Position numbers and translations under genes: made by a program. A stretch of 45,252 nucleotides of DNA from an uncultured Lachnospiraceae bacterium (GTDB taxonomy: Bacteria > Bacillota > Clostridia > Lachnospirales > Lachnospiraceae): assembly GCA_947086895.1 (NCBI GenBank), contig CAMUAR010000002.1:1-45252 (forward strand), written 5' to 3'. Position 1 is the stretch's first letter; each line of letters starts with the position of its first letter. Under the pieces are notes generated by a model that did no database searches, had not been told where the DNA came from, and saw only the letters and a program-made list of their open reading frames with translations. This document shows positions 1-8,076 of the stretch, one piece after another.

Positions 1-126
1 CTGGCGGCAACTTTTTAACACATTGTAATAAAATCCATCTTTGAAACTGCCATCATCTTTTCTCTCATTTCGTCACACAAGCAGCATTGGAGAATCCTGC
101 GCGTTACCAATTTTGAATTTTTTTCT

Positions 127-1962
127 CTATTGTGTAATCCTTTCACCAAGAGTTTTACTGAATTGGAATTCTACTCCCCGCATCCGATTGATACAGCAAA
201 ATGCATCCAGCGCACGGACTTCTTCATAAAATCGTTCTGCAGCTCCAGGAGACAATAACATGGTATCCTGTCTCTCCTTCATTTCTTTTAGGTATCTTTC
301 TATTTTCTGCATCAGTTCCTCATGGTCCGCTTCAAGGTCTGTCAGCAGCTTTTCCATTAAATACGCCAAAGTATTAAGCTGTCCGCCTGAAATCATCGCA
401 GTTAAATGAGTGATATCCGCGCTGTATCCATCCAGCAAAATCCTTTTTTCGTTCTCTGTTTCCACAGATTGAAAATAGAGAAACGGCTGCGATGTTTTCT
501 TTGGAACTAAGCGGCGTGATATCTGCCATTTTGCAAAATATCCTAAATTTTTTTCCTGCGGCAAAAAACTTTTTATTTCTTTTGTGATGTCTTTTGGAAC
601 ATAATCTTCCATCAAAAGCACGGTATCTGCACGGGAAAGATATTCGCTTGACCCCCCGATCACCAAAATTGTCGATACTTCTTTTTCCTCGCATAATTCA
701 TTTACGCGATCTGTAAATGGGATAATCGGCTCATGTTTGACAATAGAGCGCATTATTTTATCACGTATCATAAAATTCGTCGCGCTCTTATCTTCATCCA
801 CCAATAAAAGCTTTGAACCGCCGCAGACTGCCTCGACAATATTTGCTGCCTGAGAAACGCTTCCGCTGGCGTGCAAAGTTGAAAAACCGTTAAATTTCAG
901 GTCGTTTTTGTTCCAATTATTGTCCTTTTGTTCTTTCTCTCCTGGATTATGCAAGAAAAATGGGGAAATATCCACATTGGAAACTGGTCTGCCGTCCTCT
1001 GCATAAATTTTCAGCGCGCTGGCGTCGGTGATCACATACTCTCTTCCATCTCCCGGAATATGATTGTAAATTCCCATCTCTAGTGCATCCAAAAGCGTAG
1101 ATTTACCGGAATATCCCCCTCCGGTAATTACTGTAACTCCCCTTCGGATTCCCATTCCGCATACTGTCGTACCGTCGGAAAAAGAAATTGTGACTCTTAA
1201 TTCTTTGGGCGCCATAAACGGCACCGCAGAATCCATTGGTTCCTTCATCCTGTTTTTATCCGAATCAGAGAAAGTATCGCAATCTTTTTGTTCTTTTCTT
1301 GGAAGAATACTTCCTTCTGCAACAAATGCACACAATTTATTTTCCCGCAGATACCCGCGTATTTCCTGCTGCCTTTGATATACTGTTATACACTCAAAAA
1401 GCTGTTCTTTATCGATTTTGGCCAGCTGGCTGTTTACCTGTTCCAAGATATCACGAACTGCCCGAACCGCTGCTTTTGCATTGACGGATAAAGCATTGAC
1501 CAGCGGAACATGAAAATTAAGCCGAAAAATAAATGCCTTTTCTTCTTCGCTATAGCATAACCCGTTTCGGAATACAACAATCTCTCCTTCTTCCTGAGCA
1601 AAAAACTGTACCTTTTCTCTTATATTTTTATCTGTATTTCGATAAATCTCACCAAGCTCTCTGATGCGCGGCGACAAGAGCCGAAGAAGATAATTTTCTA
1701 CTGGCAGCAAAGAAAACGCCGTATCTTTTCCATACTGTGCGCTGCACTTTTCAAAAACAAGCTCTCTTGGTATTCGAATATAAAGCAAAAGTTTTTCCGA
1801 ATTGCGCCGTCCTGTGCCTGCAAACCAAAAACGAAGCCTTAAGTAATCAAAAATCAACGGCGGTTCCTCATCCACCAGAGATTGTTTGGTATTGTACAGC
1901 CAGTGCAGTTCATTTTTATTATGCCCCTGCATCGGCAGAAGAATCTTTTTAAATCTTTGCAT
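127..1962 (-). CDS. ABC-class ATPase domain protein (PF09818-like)
   Basis: This 611-residue protein resembles the predicted ABC-class ATPases of family PF09818, whose role is unknown. The N-terminal 250 residues form a family-specific region with no obvious motif. The ATPase core follows: Walker A GGGYSGKST at residues 281-289, an ABC-like signature around HASGSVSQA at 364-372, and Walker B KLLLVDED at 384-391. There are no membrane segments, so it should be cytosolic and is not a transporter subunit. An alternative start is Met11; the chosen start has only a distant AAGGA ribosome site. It is a single gene at the left edge with no recognisable partner. The family call is firm from the motif order; the substrate is unknown. 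The 126 bases beyond its stop show only a short read-through frame and no gene. Confidence 0.85.
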   Translation of the reverse strand: MQRFKKILLPMQGHNKNELHWLYNTKQSLVDEEPPLIFDYLRLRFWFAGTGRRNSEKLLLYIRIPRELVFEKCSAQYGKDTAFSLLPVENYLLRLLSPRIRELGEIYRNTDKNIREKVQFFAQEEGEIVVFRNGLCYSEEEKAFIFRLNFHVPLVNALSVNAKAAVRAVRDILEQVNSQLAKIDKEQLFECITVYQRQQEIRGYLRENKLCAFVAEGSILPRKEQKDCDTFSDSDKNRMKEPMDSAVPFMAPKELRVTISFSDGTTVCGMGIRRGVTVITGGGYSGKSTLLDALEMGIYNHIPGDGREYVITDASALKIYAEDGRPVSNVDISPFFLHNPGEKEQKDNNWNKNDLKFNGFSTLHASGSVSQAANIVEAVCGGSKLLLVDEDKSATNFMIRDKIMRSIVKHEPIIPFTDRVNELCEEKEVSTILVIGGSSEYLSRADTVLLMEDYVPKDITKEIKSFLPQEKNLGYFAKWQISRRLVPKKTSQPFLYFQSVETENEKRILLDGYSADITHLTAMISGGQLNTLAYLMEKLLTDLEADHEELMQKIERYLKEMKERQDTMLLSPGAAERFYEEVRALDAFCCINRMRGVEFQFSKTLGERITQ

Positions 1963-2000
1963 AAAAGTCTTTCATCCTTTCTTCAACGCCCTTTTTCTGG

Positions 2001-2258
2001 TTATGTAACCAAATTGCGCAGCAGCGGATGATTCAACATCATTAAAAAATCAAAGTACTTTCTTTGCAGACAAGTTTTCTCTGGATGCCCGTGCGCACAC
2101 AAAGAAGCGCACCCATACTACTGGATGCGCCAAAATAACAAATGTTATTAAAACCGTTAGAATTCGGATTACAACATAACATACTGGAAGCTGGCAAAGC
2201 ACCAAATAGCCTTTGATATGGAATCATCGCATATTATTTTTCTATACAATTTTTTCAT
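2001..2258 (-). pseudogene. Possible broken small gene behind a strong promoter
   Basis: An ATG at 2258 with an excellent ribosome site (GGAGGTG, 6-base spacer) opens a 29-residue frame that stops at 2169. A second frame continues the gene-like sequence to about 2042. A third frame ends at 2001 in a tail with PLLRNLVT before the stop. The good promoter and ribosome site contrast with the broken frame. I infer a decayed gene with at least two frameshifts, or a genuine 29-residue peptide. I do not recognise a family in any piece. The 1963-2353 gap holds nothing else except the promoter and palindrome listed separately. Confidence 0.3.
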
Positions 2259-2292
2259 ATCAATCACCTCCATACTGTTATACTGCAATCTG

Positions 2293-2311
2293 GTTACTAA
2301 ACTATAGTAAC
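2293..2311. promoter_or_regulatory. Perfect inverted repeat, likely operator
   Basis: GTTACTA and TAGTAAC form two perfect 7-base arms separated by 5 bases. The repeat overlaps the -10 of the promoter at 2304-2332. The size and position fit a dimeric winged-helix repressor of the MarR/HxlR kind, but no such regulator gene is adjacent, so the binding protein is unknown. Confidence 0.55.
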
Positions 2312-2332
2312 ACGCCAAACAAGATATGTCAA
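2304..2332 (-). promoter_or_regulatory. Sigma-A promoter, TTGACA-17-TACTAT
   Basis: Read on the minus strand, a consensus -35 TTGACA (2327-2332) is followed after exactly 17 bases by TACTAT (2304-2309). It points at the ATG at 2258. The -10 lies inside the palindrome at 2293-2311, so a repressor bound there would block RNA polymerase. Confidence 0.7.
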
Positions 2333-2353
2333 GCACAATTTTTTTGTTGGTAC

Positions 2354-2884
2354 TTACTTTTTCCTCCACCATCTAAGATAAGAAAAGGTGTATTCCTCCC
2401 CCTTTTCTGCGAGCATCTTCAACAGATACTCCAGCTGTCTTGCCGTTTTTTTGTGCAGCAGCGCATGTTTTCCCCGGTTATAATACTCGATTGGATCTTG
2501 ATTTGTATACTGCTCTCCCCGATAAATTTTGCCTGCTGCCACACGGTCGCAGAACATTTCAATCACATACCGCTTTGGCATCGGCACAGGCTTCAATAAT
2601 TCTGTAGCTGGATTATAGTCCGTCCAATATTCGTAATGGTGTTTGTTGCGTCCTTTATGATGCATCCAGGCCTTAGAATAGCCGTAAATTTCGCGCTCTC
2701 CCTCATTCGGGCTTCTGGTTCCCTGGTAATATCTCGCCCCAACCAGAAATTCGGAAGGCATATATTTTGACAGATCATGAAACAGTCCCTGAAATCCAAT
2801 TCCTGCCCGAAAACAATGCTTGATCACAAGATGTCTGTGCCTTGTAATCGTTTTAAAATGCTTTATAAAATGATATTTCCACAT
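2354..2884 (-). CDS. DUF5662 family protein
   Basis: A 176-residue cytosolic protein matching the DUF5662 family, which has no established function. Its His/Asp-rich central part includes FHDLSKYMPSEF and, about 40 residues later, WMHHKGRNKHHYEYW. These clustered His, Asp and Tyr residues suggest a metal-binding alpha-helical fold of the HD type, which is an inference. I chose the ATG at 2884 (MWKYHF) because GAAAGGAG precedes it; a longer frame starts at 2926 without a better site. It lies downstream of serS in the same direction, separated by 114 bases with a hairpin, so it may be partly co-transcribed with serS. Confidence 0.8.
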   Translation of the reverse strand: MWKYHFIKHFKTITRHRHLVIKHCFRAGIGFQGLFHDLSKYMPSEFLVGARYYQGTRSPNEGEREIYGYSKAWMHHKGRNKHHYEYWTDYNPATELLKPVPMPKRYVIEMFCDRVAAGKIYRGEQYTNQDPIEYYNRGKHALLHKKTARQLEYLLKMLAEKGEEYTFSYLRWWRKK

Positions 2885-2927
2885 ACAGATACTGCTACTC
2901 CTTTCTTCCCCTTTTCTCAAAATCATC

Positions 2928-2995
2928 AGCAGGTAAGGCGATTACAAAACTTTAAAGTCTTACAATAATCTAAAACCAGCAGCAGTTTACCTGCT
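2928..2995. terminator. Long-range hairpin between serS and the DUF5662 gene
   Basis: Nine-base arms AGCAGGTAA (2928-2936) and TTACCTGCT (2987-2995) are exact complements enclosing about 50 bases. A smaller palindrome, ACTTTAAAGT, lies inside. On the plus strand the right arm runs into a T-tract; on the minus strand it directly follows the serS stop. It is probably an intrinsic terminator or attenuator at the end of serS, but the minus-strand T-tract is weak. Confidence 0.35.
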
Positions 2996-2998
2996 TTT

Positions 2999-4276
2999 TT
3001 ATCTTATAACTTCCTTTCCGCCCATGTATGGCCGCAGTGCTTCTGGAATACGCACGCTTCCATCCGCATTTAAATTATTTTCCAAAAATGCAATTAACAT
3101 GCGCGGCGGCGCGACAACGGTATTATTTAATGTATGCGCAAAATACTTTCCGCCCTCTCCGACCACGCGGATTTTTAAACGGCGCGCCTGTGCATCTCCA
3201 AGATTCGAGCAGCTTCCGACCTCAAAATATTTTTTCTGGCGCGGCGACCATGCTTCAACATCAACGGATTTTACTTTCAGGTCGGCAAGGTCCCCCGAAC
3301 AGCATTCCAATGTGCGAACCGGAATATCAAGCGAGCGGAACAAATCAACAGTATTCTGCCAGAGTTTGTCAAACCACATTGGGGATTCCTCCGGTCTGCA
3401 CACTACAATCATCTCCTGTTTCTCAAACTGATGAATGCGGTACACACCTCTCTCCTCAATCCCGTGCGCGCCTTTTTCCTTGCGGAAACACGGCGAATAG
3501 CTTGTCAGTGTATACGGCAGCTTTTCTTCCGAAAGAATCTGATCGATAAATTTTCCAATCATCGAATGCTCGCTTGTTCCAATTAAGTACAAGTCCTCGC
3601 CCTCGATTTTATACATCATCGCGTCCATCTCCGCAAAACTCATTACACCTGTTACAACATCGCTGCGGATCATAAACGGAGGCACGCAGTAAGTAAATCC
3701 TCTGTTAATCATAAAATCGCGCGCATAGGAAATCACAGCAGAATGAAGTCTTGCGATATCGCCCATCAGATAATAAAAGCCGTTGCCTGCCACGCGGCGC
3801 GCAGCATCCAGATCAAGCCCGTTAAAACGCTCCATAATCTCCGTATGATACGGAATTTCAAAATCTGGCACAACCGGTTCGCCATATTTCTGCACTTCAA
3901 CATTCTCGCTGTCGTCCTTGCCAATCGGAACACTCGGATCAATAATATTTGGAATTGTCATCATAATCTTTTTAATTTTTTCTTCCAATTCCGCTTCCTT
4001 TTCCTCAAGTTCCGCAAGCCGCTGCGATTGCTCGGTCACCTGCTTTTTGATCTCCTGTGCCTCATCTTTTTTGCCCTGAGCCATCAATCCGCCGATCTGC
4101 TTTGATCTCTTGTTGCGGTTTGCGCGCAGATTGTCCGCCCCCTGCTTCGCAGCGCGGTTTTCGGCATCCAGCGCAATCACCTCGTCCACAAGAGGCAGCT
4201 TTGCATCCTGAAACTTATTGCGGATATTCTGTTTGACAATCTCTGGGTTCTCCCGGACAAATTTTAAATCTAGCAT
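2999..4276 (-). CDS. serS: Seryl-tRNA synthetase
   Basis: Class II aminoacyl-tRNA synthetase that charges tRNA-Ser with serine in the cytosol. The 425-residue length is normal. The N-terminal 105 residues form the long antiparallel coiled-coil arm that contacts the tRNA long variable arm. The catalytic core follows with motif 2-type sequence FRKEKGAHG and the C-terminal motif 3 segment containing APPRMLIAFLE. The start MLDLKF is typical of SerS and has a GGAGGG ribosome site 6 bases upstream. It has its own promoter and a T-box leader, so its expression should respond to uncharged tRNA-Ser. Confidence 0.98.
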   Translation of the reverse strand: MLDLKFVRENPEIVKQNIRNKFQDAKLPLVDEVIALDAENRAAKQGADNLRANRNKRSKQIGGLMAQGKKDEAQEIKKQVTEQSQRLAELEEKEAELEEKIKKIMMTIPNIIDPSVPIGKDDSENVEVQKYGEPVVPDFEIPYHTEIMERFNGLDLDAARRVAGNGFYYLMGDIARLHSAVISYARDFMINRGFTYCVPPFMIRSDVVTGVMSFAEMDAMMYKIEGEDLYLIGTSEHSMIGKFIDQILSEEKLPYTLTSYSPCFRKEKGAHGIEERGVYRIHQFEKQEMIVVCRPEESPMWFDKLWQNTVDLFRSLDIPVRTLECCSGDLADLKVKSVDVEAWSPRQKKYFEVGSCSNLGDAQARRLKIRVVGEGGKYFAHTLNNTVVAPPRMLIAFLENNLNADGSVRIPEALRPYMGGKEVIR

Positions 4277-4373
4277 AACATTCCCTCCTTTTTCACTTAT
4301 AAAACAGTTTGTGTGGGTGAAACGCCCTGCCCTAAAATCAAACTAAGAAATATTTTTTCTAAGGCTGCACATT

Positions 4374-4625
4374 AAAAAAACTTCCGCCCTCATAATTTTA
4401 TATGGGACGAAAGTTATTCCGCGTTGCCACCCAAATTGTTATAGATTATTTTCGTTCTGTTCTTGGACGATTTTCCATAACCTCTTGCCGGTAGGATAAG
4501 GACTACCACTCCCCGGCTTTCACCGGCAGCTCCGAAGTGGAAAGGCTTCTTTCTTTACCGGTTCGCACCATCCACCGGTTCTCTGGGAAATTCCAAAGCC
4601 GCAGCTTCTTCTCCGCTGATTGATA
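4374..4625 (-). promoter_or_regulatory. T-box riboswitch leader of serS
   Basis: The minus-strand transcript upstream of serS carries the T-box core GGGTGGCAACGCGG (4419-4432). This is followed by a terminator hairpin with arms AACTTTCGTCCC (4404-4415) and GGGCGGAAGTT (4379-4389), then seven T residues (4374-4380). A Stem I-like region with AGAGA and paired ACCGGT elements lies further upstream. By family knowledge, uncharged tRNA binds Stem I and the T-box bulge, favouring the antiterminator. The downstream gene implies tRNA-Ser; I could not assign the specifier triplet with confidence. It fills most of the 405-base gap between serS and the next gene. Confidence 0.93.
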
Positions 4626-4631
4626 TTACAC

Positions 4632-4660
4632 ATTCTAACACATCAAATTTCTATAGTCAA
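4632..4660 (-). promoter_or_regulatory. serS promoter, TTGACT-17-TAGAAT
   Basis: On the minus strand, TTGACT (4655-4660) and TAGAAT (4632-4637) are 17 bases apart. The expected start is near 4625, just before the T-box leader. The -35 lies 22 bases from the end of the upstream prepilin peptidase gene. Confidence 0.75.
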
Positions 4661-4681
4661 GAACAAAACCAAAAAGGATAA

Positions 4682-5353
4682 CTATACAACAAGAAACCTT
4701 ATTTTATACCACTTGGTAATATCCGCACCAAACCAGATTGCAGTGACAATCCCCGCTGCCAGATATGGTCCAAGTGCAAATATTCTGCCCGCATTGAAAA
4801 AGCGCATTCTAACGGTATGAACAACACAGGCATATACACACCCAAACAAAAATGCCACAACACAACTTGCAAATCCAAGATACAGTCCTGCCGCTGCCAT
4901 CAGCTTAATATCTCCGCCGCCAATCCCCTCGCCTTTTGTCAGCCAGTAAAAAAACAGAAGAAAAATCGCTGCCGCCGCACCTCCTGCCGCCGCATCCTGA
5001 AAGCGCGTCCAATCAACTATTAGACGTATACTTCCCATAATTGCAAAAAGCAAACAAAATTTTGCTGGTATTTTTAATGTGTGCCAGTCAATTACACTGA
5101 CTGCAAGCAATATTAAAATGGCGAAGCAAGAAAGAATACTGTCCGCAGAACATCCGCAAAATACAAACGTCAGCATCCATAAAATACCATTGACGGTTCC
5201 TAAAAGAAAAAAATCAAACCATTTTTTCAAACCGAACTTATTATTTTCTTTTCCTGTCTTTTCCCCAAAAAAGCATTGAATATAACGATGGAAAAGACTG
5301 CCCGCTATAATACCAGCAGCAAACACACCCCCGTATGTAAGTAACTTTTTCAC
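4682..5353 (-). CDS. Prepilin peptidase, A24 family, short form
   Basis: Membrane aspartyl protease of the type IV prepilin leader peptidase (A24) family. The two catalytic aspartates are visible: one in SVIDWHTLKIP (Asp89) and one in the GxGD motif GIGGGDIKLM (Asp148). About six hydrophobic segments cover most of its 223 residues. The N-terminal cytoplasmic methylase domain of PilD is absent, as in short Gram-positive and archaeal-type members. No ATG fits: a TTG at 5365 and a GTG at 5353 are possible, and I chose the GTG because GGGAAAG precedes it. It starts about 17 bases after ybaK, so it is probably the last gene of that operon. No pilin or pilus assembly gene lies in the window. Confidence 0.85.
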   Translation of the reverse strand: MKKLLTYGGVFAAGIIAGSLFHRYIQCFFGEKTGKENNKFGLKKWFDFFLLGTVNGILWMLTFVFCGCSADSILSCFAILILLAVSVIDWHTLKIPAKFCLLFAIMGSIRLIVDWTRFQDAAAGGAAAAIFLLFFYWLTKGEGIGGGDIKLMAAAGLYLGFASCVVAFLFGCVYACVVHTVRMRFFNAGRIFALGPYLAAGIVTAIWFGADITKWYKIRFLVV

Positions 5354-5370
5354 CTTCTTTCCCAATTTTT

Positions 5371-5850
5371 TTATAAATCAAACGCAACCAAATCTACATA
5401 CTCCGCACCTAAATACTCAACCAGCATCTTTGTATCCAAATACAGCTGCGCGCCGCGCACCCCTGCACTGACCGCGATCTTATCAAATAAAAGCGCTGTT
5501 TCATCAAAATAAGTCGGAAATTTTTTCTTCATTCCGACAGGAGAACATCCGCCCCGAATATAGCCGGTCAGACCAAGCAGCTCCTTTACATGCACAAGCT
5601 CCACCTTTTTATCTTTCACTGCTTGAGCAACTTTTTTTAAATCCAACTCCTCGGCAACCGGAATGCAGAATACAAGATATCCTCTTTTTTCTCCTTTTGC
5701 GACAAGCGTTTTAAAAACCTGTTCTGCAGGAAGCCCTGTCTGCTCGGCGACATGCACTCCTGCCAAATTGTTCTCATCCACTTCATACTCAAATACTTTA
5801 TAATCAATTCCTGCCTGTGAAAGCAGGCGCATTGCATTTGTTTTTACCAT
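5371..5850 (-). CDS. ybaK: YbaK/EbsC-type aminoacyl-tRNA deacylase
   Basis: A 159-residue cytosolic protein of the YbaK family, which hydrolyses Cys-tRNA(Pro) mischarged by prolyl-tRNA synthetase. Family features present are the N-terminal MVKTNAMRLLSQAGI, the FKTLVAKG segment, the GYIRGGCSPVGMKK loop with its Gly-Gly-Cys-Ser-Pro core, and AGVRGAQLYLD near the C-terminus. The length is normal and the domain is complete. It lies 24 bases downstream of the RNase G gene in the same direction. The precise tRNA substrate in this organism is inferred from the family only. Confidence 0.95.
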   Translation of the reverse strand: MVKTNAMRLLSQAGIDYKVFEYEVDENNLAGVHVAEQTGLPAEQVFKTLVAKGEKRGYLVFCIPVAEELDLKKVAQAVKDKKVELVHVKELLGLTGYIRGGCSPVGMKKKFPTYFDETALLFDKIAVSAGVRGAQLYLDTKMLVEYLGAEYVDLVAFDL

Positions 5851-5874
5851 AAATTTTTTCCATTTCCCTATAAA

Positions 5875-7152
5875 TCAATCTGTTTTTGGCAGAAATTCTT
5901 CGTGCAGCGGGCGATGTACTTTCTTTCTTGTAATTTCGACAAGCTGCAGCGGAGTCATATCGACAAGCACGGTTCGCACTGGGTCCTTTAAAAGCTGTTC
6001 TCTTAAAAATAAAAGAAGTTCCTGCTTTTTTTCCTCATCCTTCGTCCCAATAAAATCGACCAGAATAATTCCCGACAAATTTCTCGCCCGAATCTGATAT
6101 GCAATTTCTGCCGCTGCTTCCATATTGATTTTTAAAAAATGTTTTTCTTTGTCGCCCCGCTCTTTTACAGCTTTTCCAGTATTGACGTCGATTACGGTCA
6201 GTGCTTCCGTCGGCTCAATCACAAGACTTGCTCCGCTTTTTAACCAAACCTTTGAATCCAGATGTTCCTTTAAATGACGCTCCAAAGAATAAAGATTTGA
6301 TAACGTTATCTCATCCTGGTACAATCGAAGCTTTATCGGTGATTTTTCATCGTCTAATATAAAATATTGTTCTTCTTTTTTCTCTGTTTTCTGTAATTTT
6401 ATATTCTGTTTCATATATTCTTTTTTTTGTTGATTTGTAAGATACTCTTCCACAATATTATAAACTTGTTCATCGTCCGTAACAATTTCTTTGATATCCT
6501 TAGAATAACTTTCTTTCAGACAGGAAAGATAATTTGGCTCTTTTCCTTTTAACACAGAAAATGCAGCGTAGTGAATTCCATGTTCCAAAATATTTTTATA
6601 TTGCAGCAACAGTCGTTTTGCCTCGTCTGCAATTTCTTGTCTATCTGCATTTTCTGCGTTTGTCCGCACAATCCAGCCGAGATTTTCCCCGGTAAAATCA
6701 GAAAACAATGTTTTTAGTTCTTCTCTTATGATAGAATCTGTAATTTTTAAAGATACTCCAACCACAGGTTTTCCGTGGACAAGCACAGCATATTTTCCTG
6801 TCAAATTAAAATTTACTGTGACTGCTGCCTGTTTTGTTTTCATTGCTTCCCGTTCCACCTGCACAACAAGCGTATCTCCCATGCAAAGTCTGCCGTCGGT
6901 GCGCGGGCTTTGCATCGCTGGATGCCCGCTGTAGTCTAATGGCAGATAGCACTCTACCCCCTCGCTGATTTCCACAAAGGCCGCATTGATATTTTTGACA
7001 ATATTTTTTACTCTTCCAATGTAAATACCGCCAAGCTGCGGCTGATCTGATCCGCCATCCTCGACCGTCCACTGAACGGGCCGCTTTTCCTTGTAAAGCG
7101 CGGATACCAGCCTGTCCTTTAAATGTGTGACCAATAATTTATATTCCGCCAT
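5875..7152 (-). CDS. rng: Ribonuclease E/G family endoribonuclease, without zinc-link
   Basis: A 425-residue RNase G-like endoribonuclease. An S1-like RNA-binding segment spans roughly residues 38-125, inferred from GIYIGRVKNIVKNINAAFVE. The DNase I-like catalytic part carries both metal-binding aspartates: Asp322 in LTVIDVNTGK and Asp366 in GIILVDFIGTKD. The protein ends at LVEITRKKVHRPLHEEF and a few more residues, before the CPxC zinc-link and small domain found in E. coli RNase G (489 residues). I chose the ATG at 7152 (MAEYKLL), with GGAGGG 9 bases upstream, over a longer frame at 7191. It follows the DUF2344 gene by 63 bases in a likely operon. The expected role is rRNA maturation or mRNA turnover. 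Confidence 0.92.
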   Translation of the reverse strand: MAEYKLLVTHLKDRLVSALYKEKRPVQWTVEDGGSDQPQLGGIYIGRVKNIVKNINAAFVEISEGVECYLPLDYSGHPAMQSPRTDGRLCMGDTLVVQVEREAMKTKQAAVTVNFNLTGKYAVLVHGKPVVGVSLKITDSIIREELKTLFSDFTGENLGWIVRTNAENADRQEIADEAKRLLLQYKNILEHGIHYAAFSVLKGKEPNYLSCLKESYSKDIKEIVTDDEQVYNIVEEYLTNQQKKEYMKQNIKLQKTEKKEEQYFILDDEKSPIKLRLYQDEITLSNLYSLERHLKEHLDSKVWLKSGASLVIEPTEALTVIDVNTGKAVKERGDKEKHFLKINMEAAAEIAYQIRARNLSGIILVDFIGTKDEEKKQELLLFLREQLLKDPVRTVLVDMTPLQLVEITRKKVHRPLHEEFLPKTD

Positions 7153-7215
7153 GGCGGTACACCCTCCAACTTTCCCTAAACTCCATTCCACAATCTAAAA
7201 TCAATGTTTTTTTTG

Positions 7216-8076
7216 TCAAGCTTCAATTTCATGTTTTCCCACATGGTACAGCGGCACGAACTCTCTTCTCCTTTTTCCCTCGCTGATCGCTTCTCTCGCC
7301 TCCTCATGATTCATATTTCGAAGGCTTAGATCACAGTAAATTTCCATGCGATGAAACTGCAGCGCACTCTCCTTGTATGGAATATGATTTTTCGCACAGT
7401 ATGCTTCCATCAAAAGTTCGGGTTTTAAATTTTCCACGCTTCCGCTTGCCAGTTTCAGAAATAACCGCATCCCATTTTTATATTGTTCGGCGTGCGAAAT
7501 ACCACTGCATCCTCCCTCTATATCTTCCGGCGCAAATCCCCACGCAAAAATCATCGGCTTTGCATCAACTTCGCGCCTGCCTTTCTTTGTGTTCTTCTCA
7601 ACCAAAATCTTATCGCTGTCAAGAAACTCCTTTATTCCTTCCTGCATCCTAGAAAGCCACTCAGCATAAGGTTTTACAATACCAGAATGTTCTACATCCA
7701 CGTCTTTTACAGATACCATATAGTCTGCACAGGACGCCAGCGACATTACGGATTCCTTTTTTGTATTTGGCTTCCACTCTGCAAGTTTTGTTACAGTATG
7801 AATAAAAAATCCCTCCGCCATCACTGCATTCAATCGCTCTTTTATCTCTTTTACTGGATATTCCAAAAGAAATTCTGCATCCATATACTCTCCGTCGCTT
7901 GTCTCGCCAAGTCCAAGCGGCGCGGCAAAATAAAGCAGCTGGTGCGGGTTAAATCCCTCGGAATAGGCGGCTTCAAGTCCCGACCGGCGAATCGCCCTCT
8001 GAAAGTAGCGCACAACATCCAAATGCCCGATAAACTTCGCCATCCCATACTTGGAAAATTTTATTCGAACGTTCAT
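7216..8076 (-). CDS. TIGR03936/DUF2344 radical SAM-associated protein
   Basis: A 286-residue protein of the DUF2344 (TIGR03936) family, beginning MNVRIKFSKYGMAKFIGHLD. The segment GHLDVVRYFQRAIRRSGL, then EGFNPHQLLYFAAPLGLGETS, is the family hallmark. In many bacteria it is adjacent to, or fused with, a TIGR03960 radical SAM protein, as here. Its ATG overlaps the stop of that upstream gene by 4 bases (ATGA), indicating translational coupling. The function is not established; the association with a radical SAM enzyme and an RNase suggests RNA metabolism, which is inference. Confidence 0.93.
   Translation of the reverse strand: MNVRIKFSKYGMAKFIGHLDVVRYFQRAIRRSGLEAAYSEGFNPHQLLYFAAPLGLGETSDGEYMDAEFLLEYPVKEIKERLNAVMAEGFFIHTVTKLAEWKPNTKKESVMSLASCADYMVSVKDVDVEHSGIVKPYAEWLSRMQEGIKEFLDSDKILVEKNTKKGRREVDAKPMIFAWGFAPEDIEGGCSGISHAEQYKNGMRLFLKLASGSVENLKPELLMEAYCAKNHIPYKESALQFHRMEIYCDLSLRNMNHEEAREAISEGKRRREFVPLYHVGKHEIEA

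Noticed and set aside
1..126. Possible gene at the left edge
   Set aside because: Only a short frame continuing past the ATPase stop is open here, without a start signal or recognisable residues.
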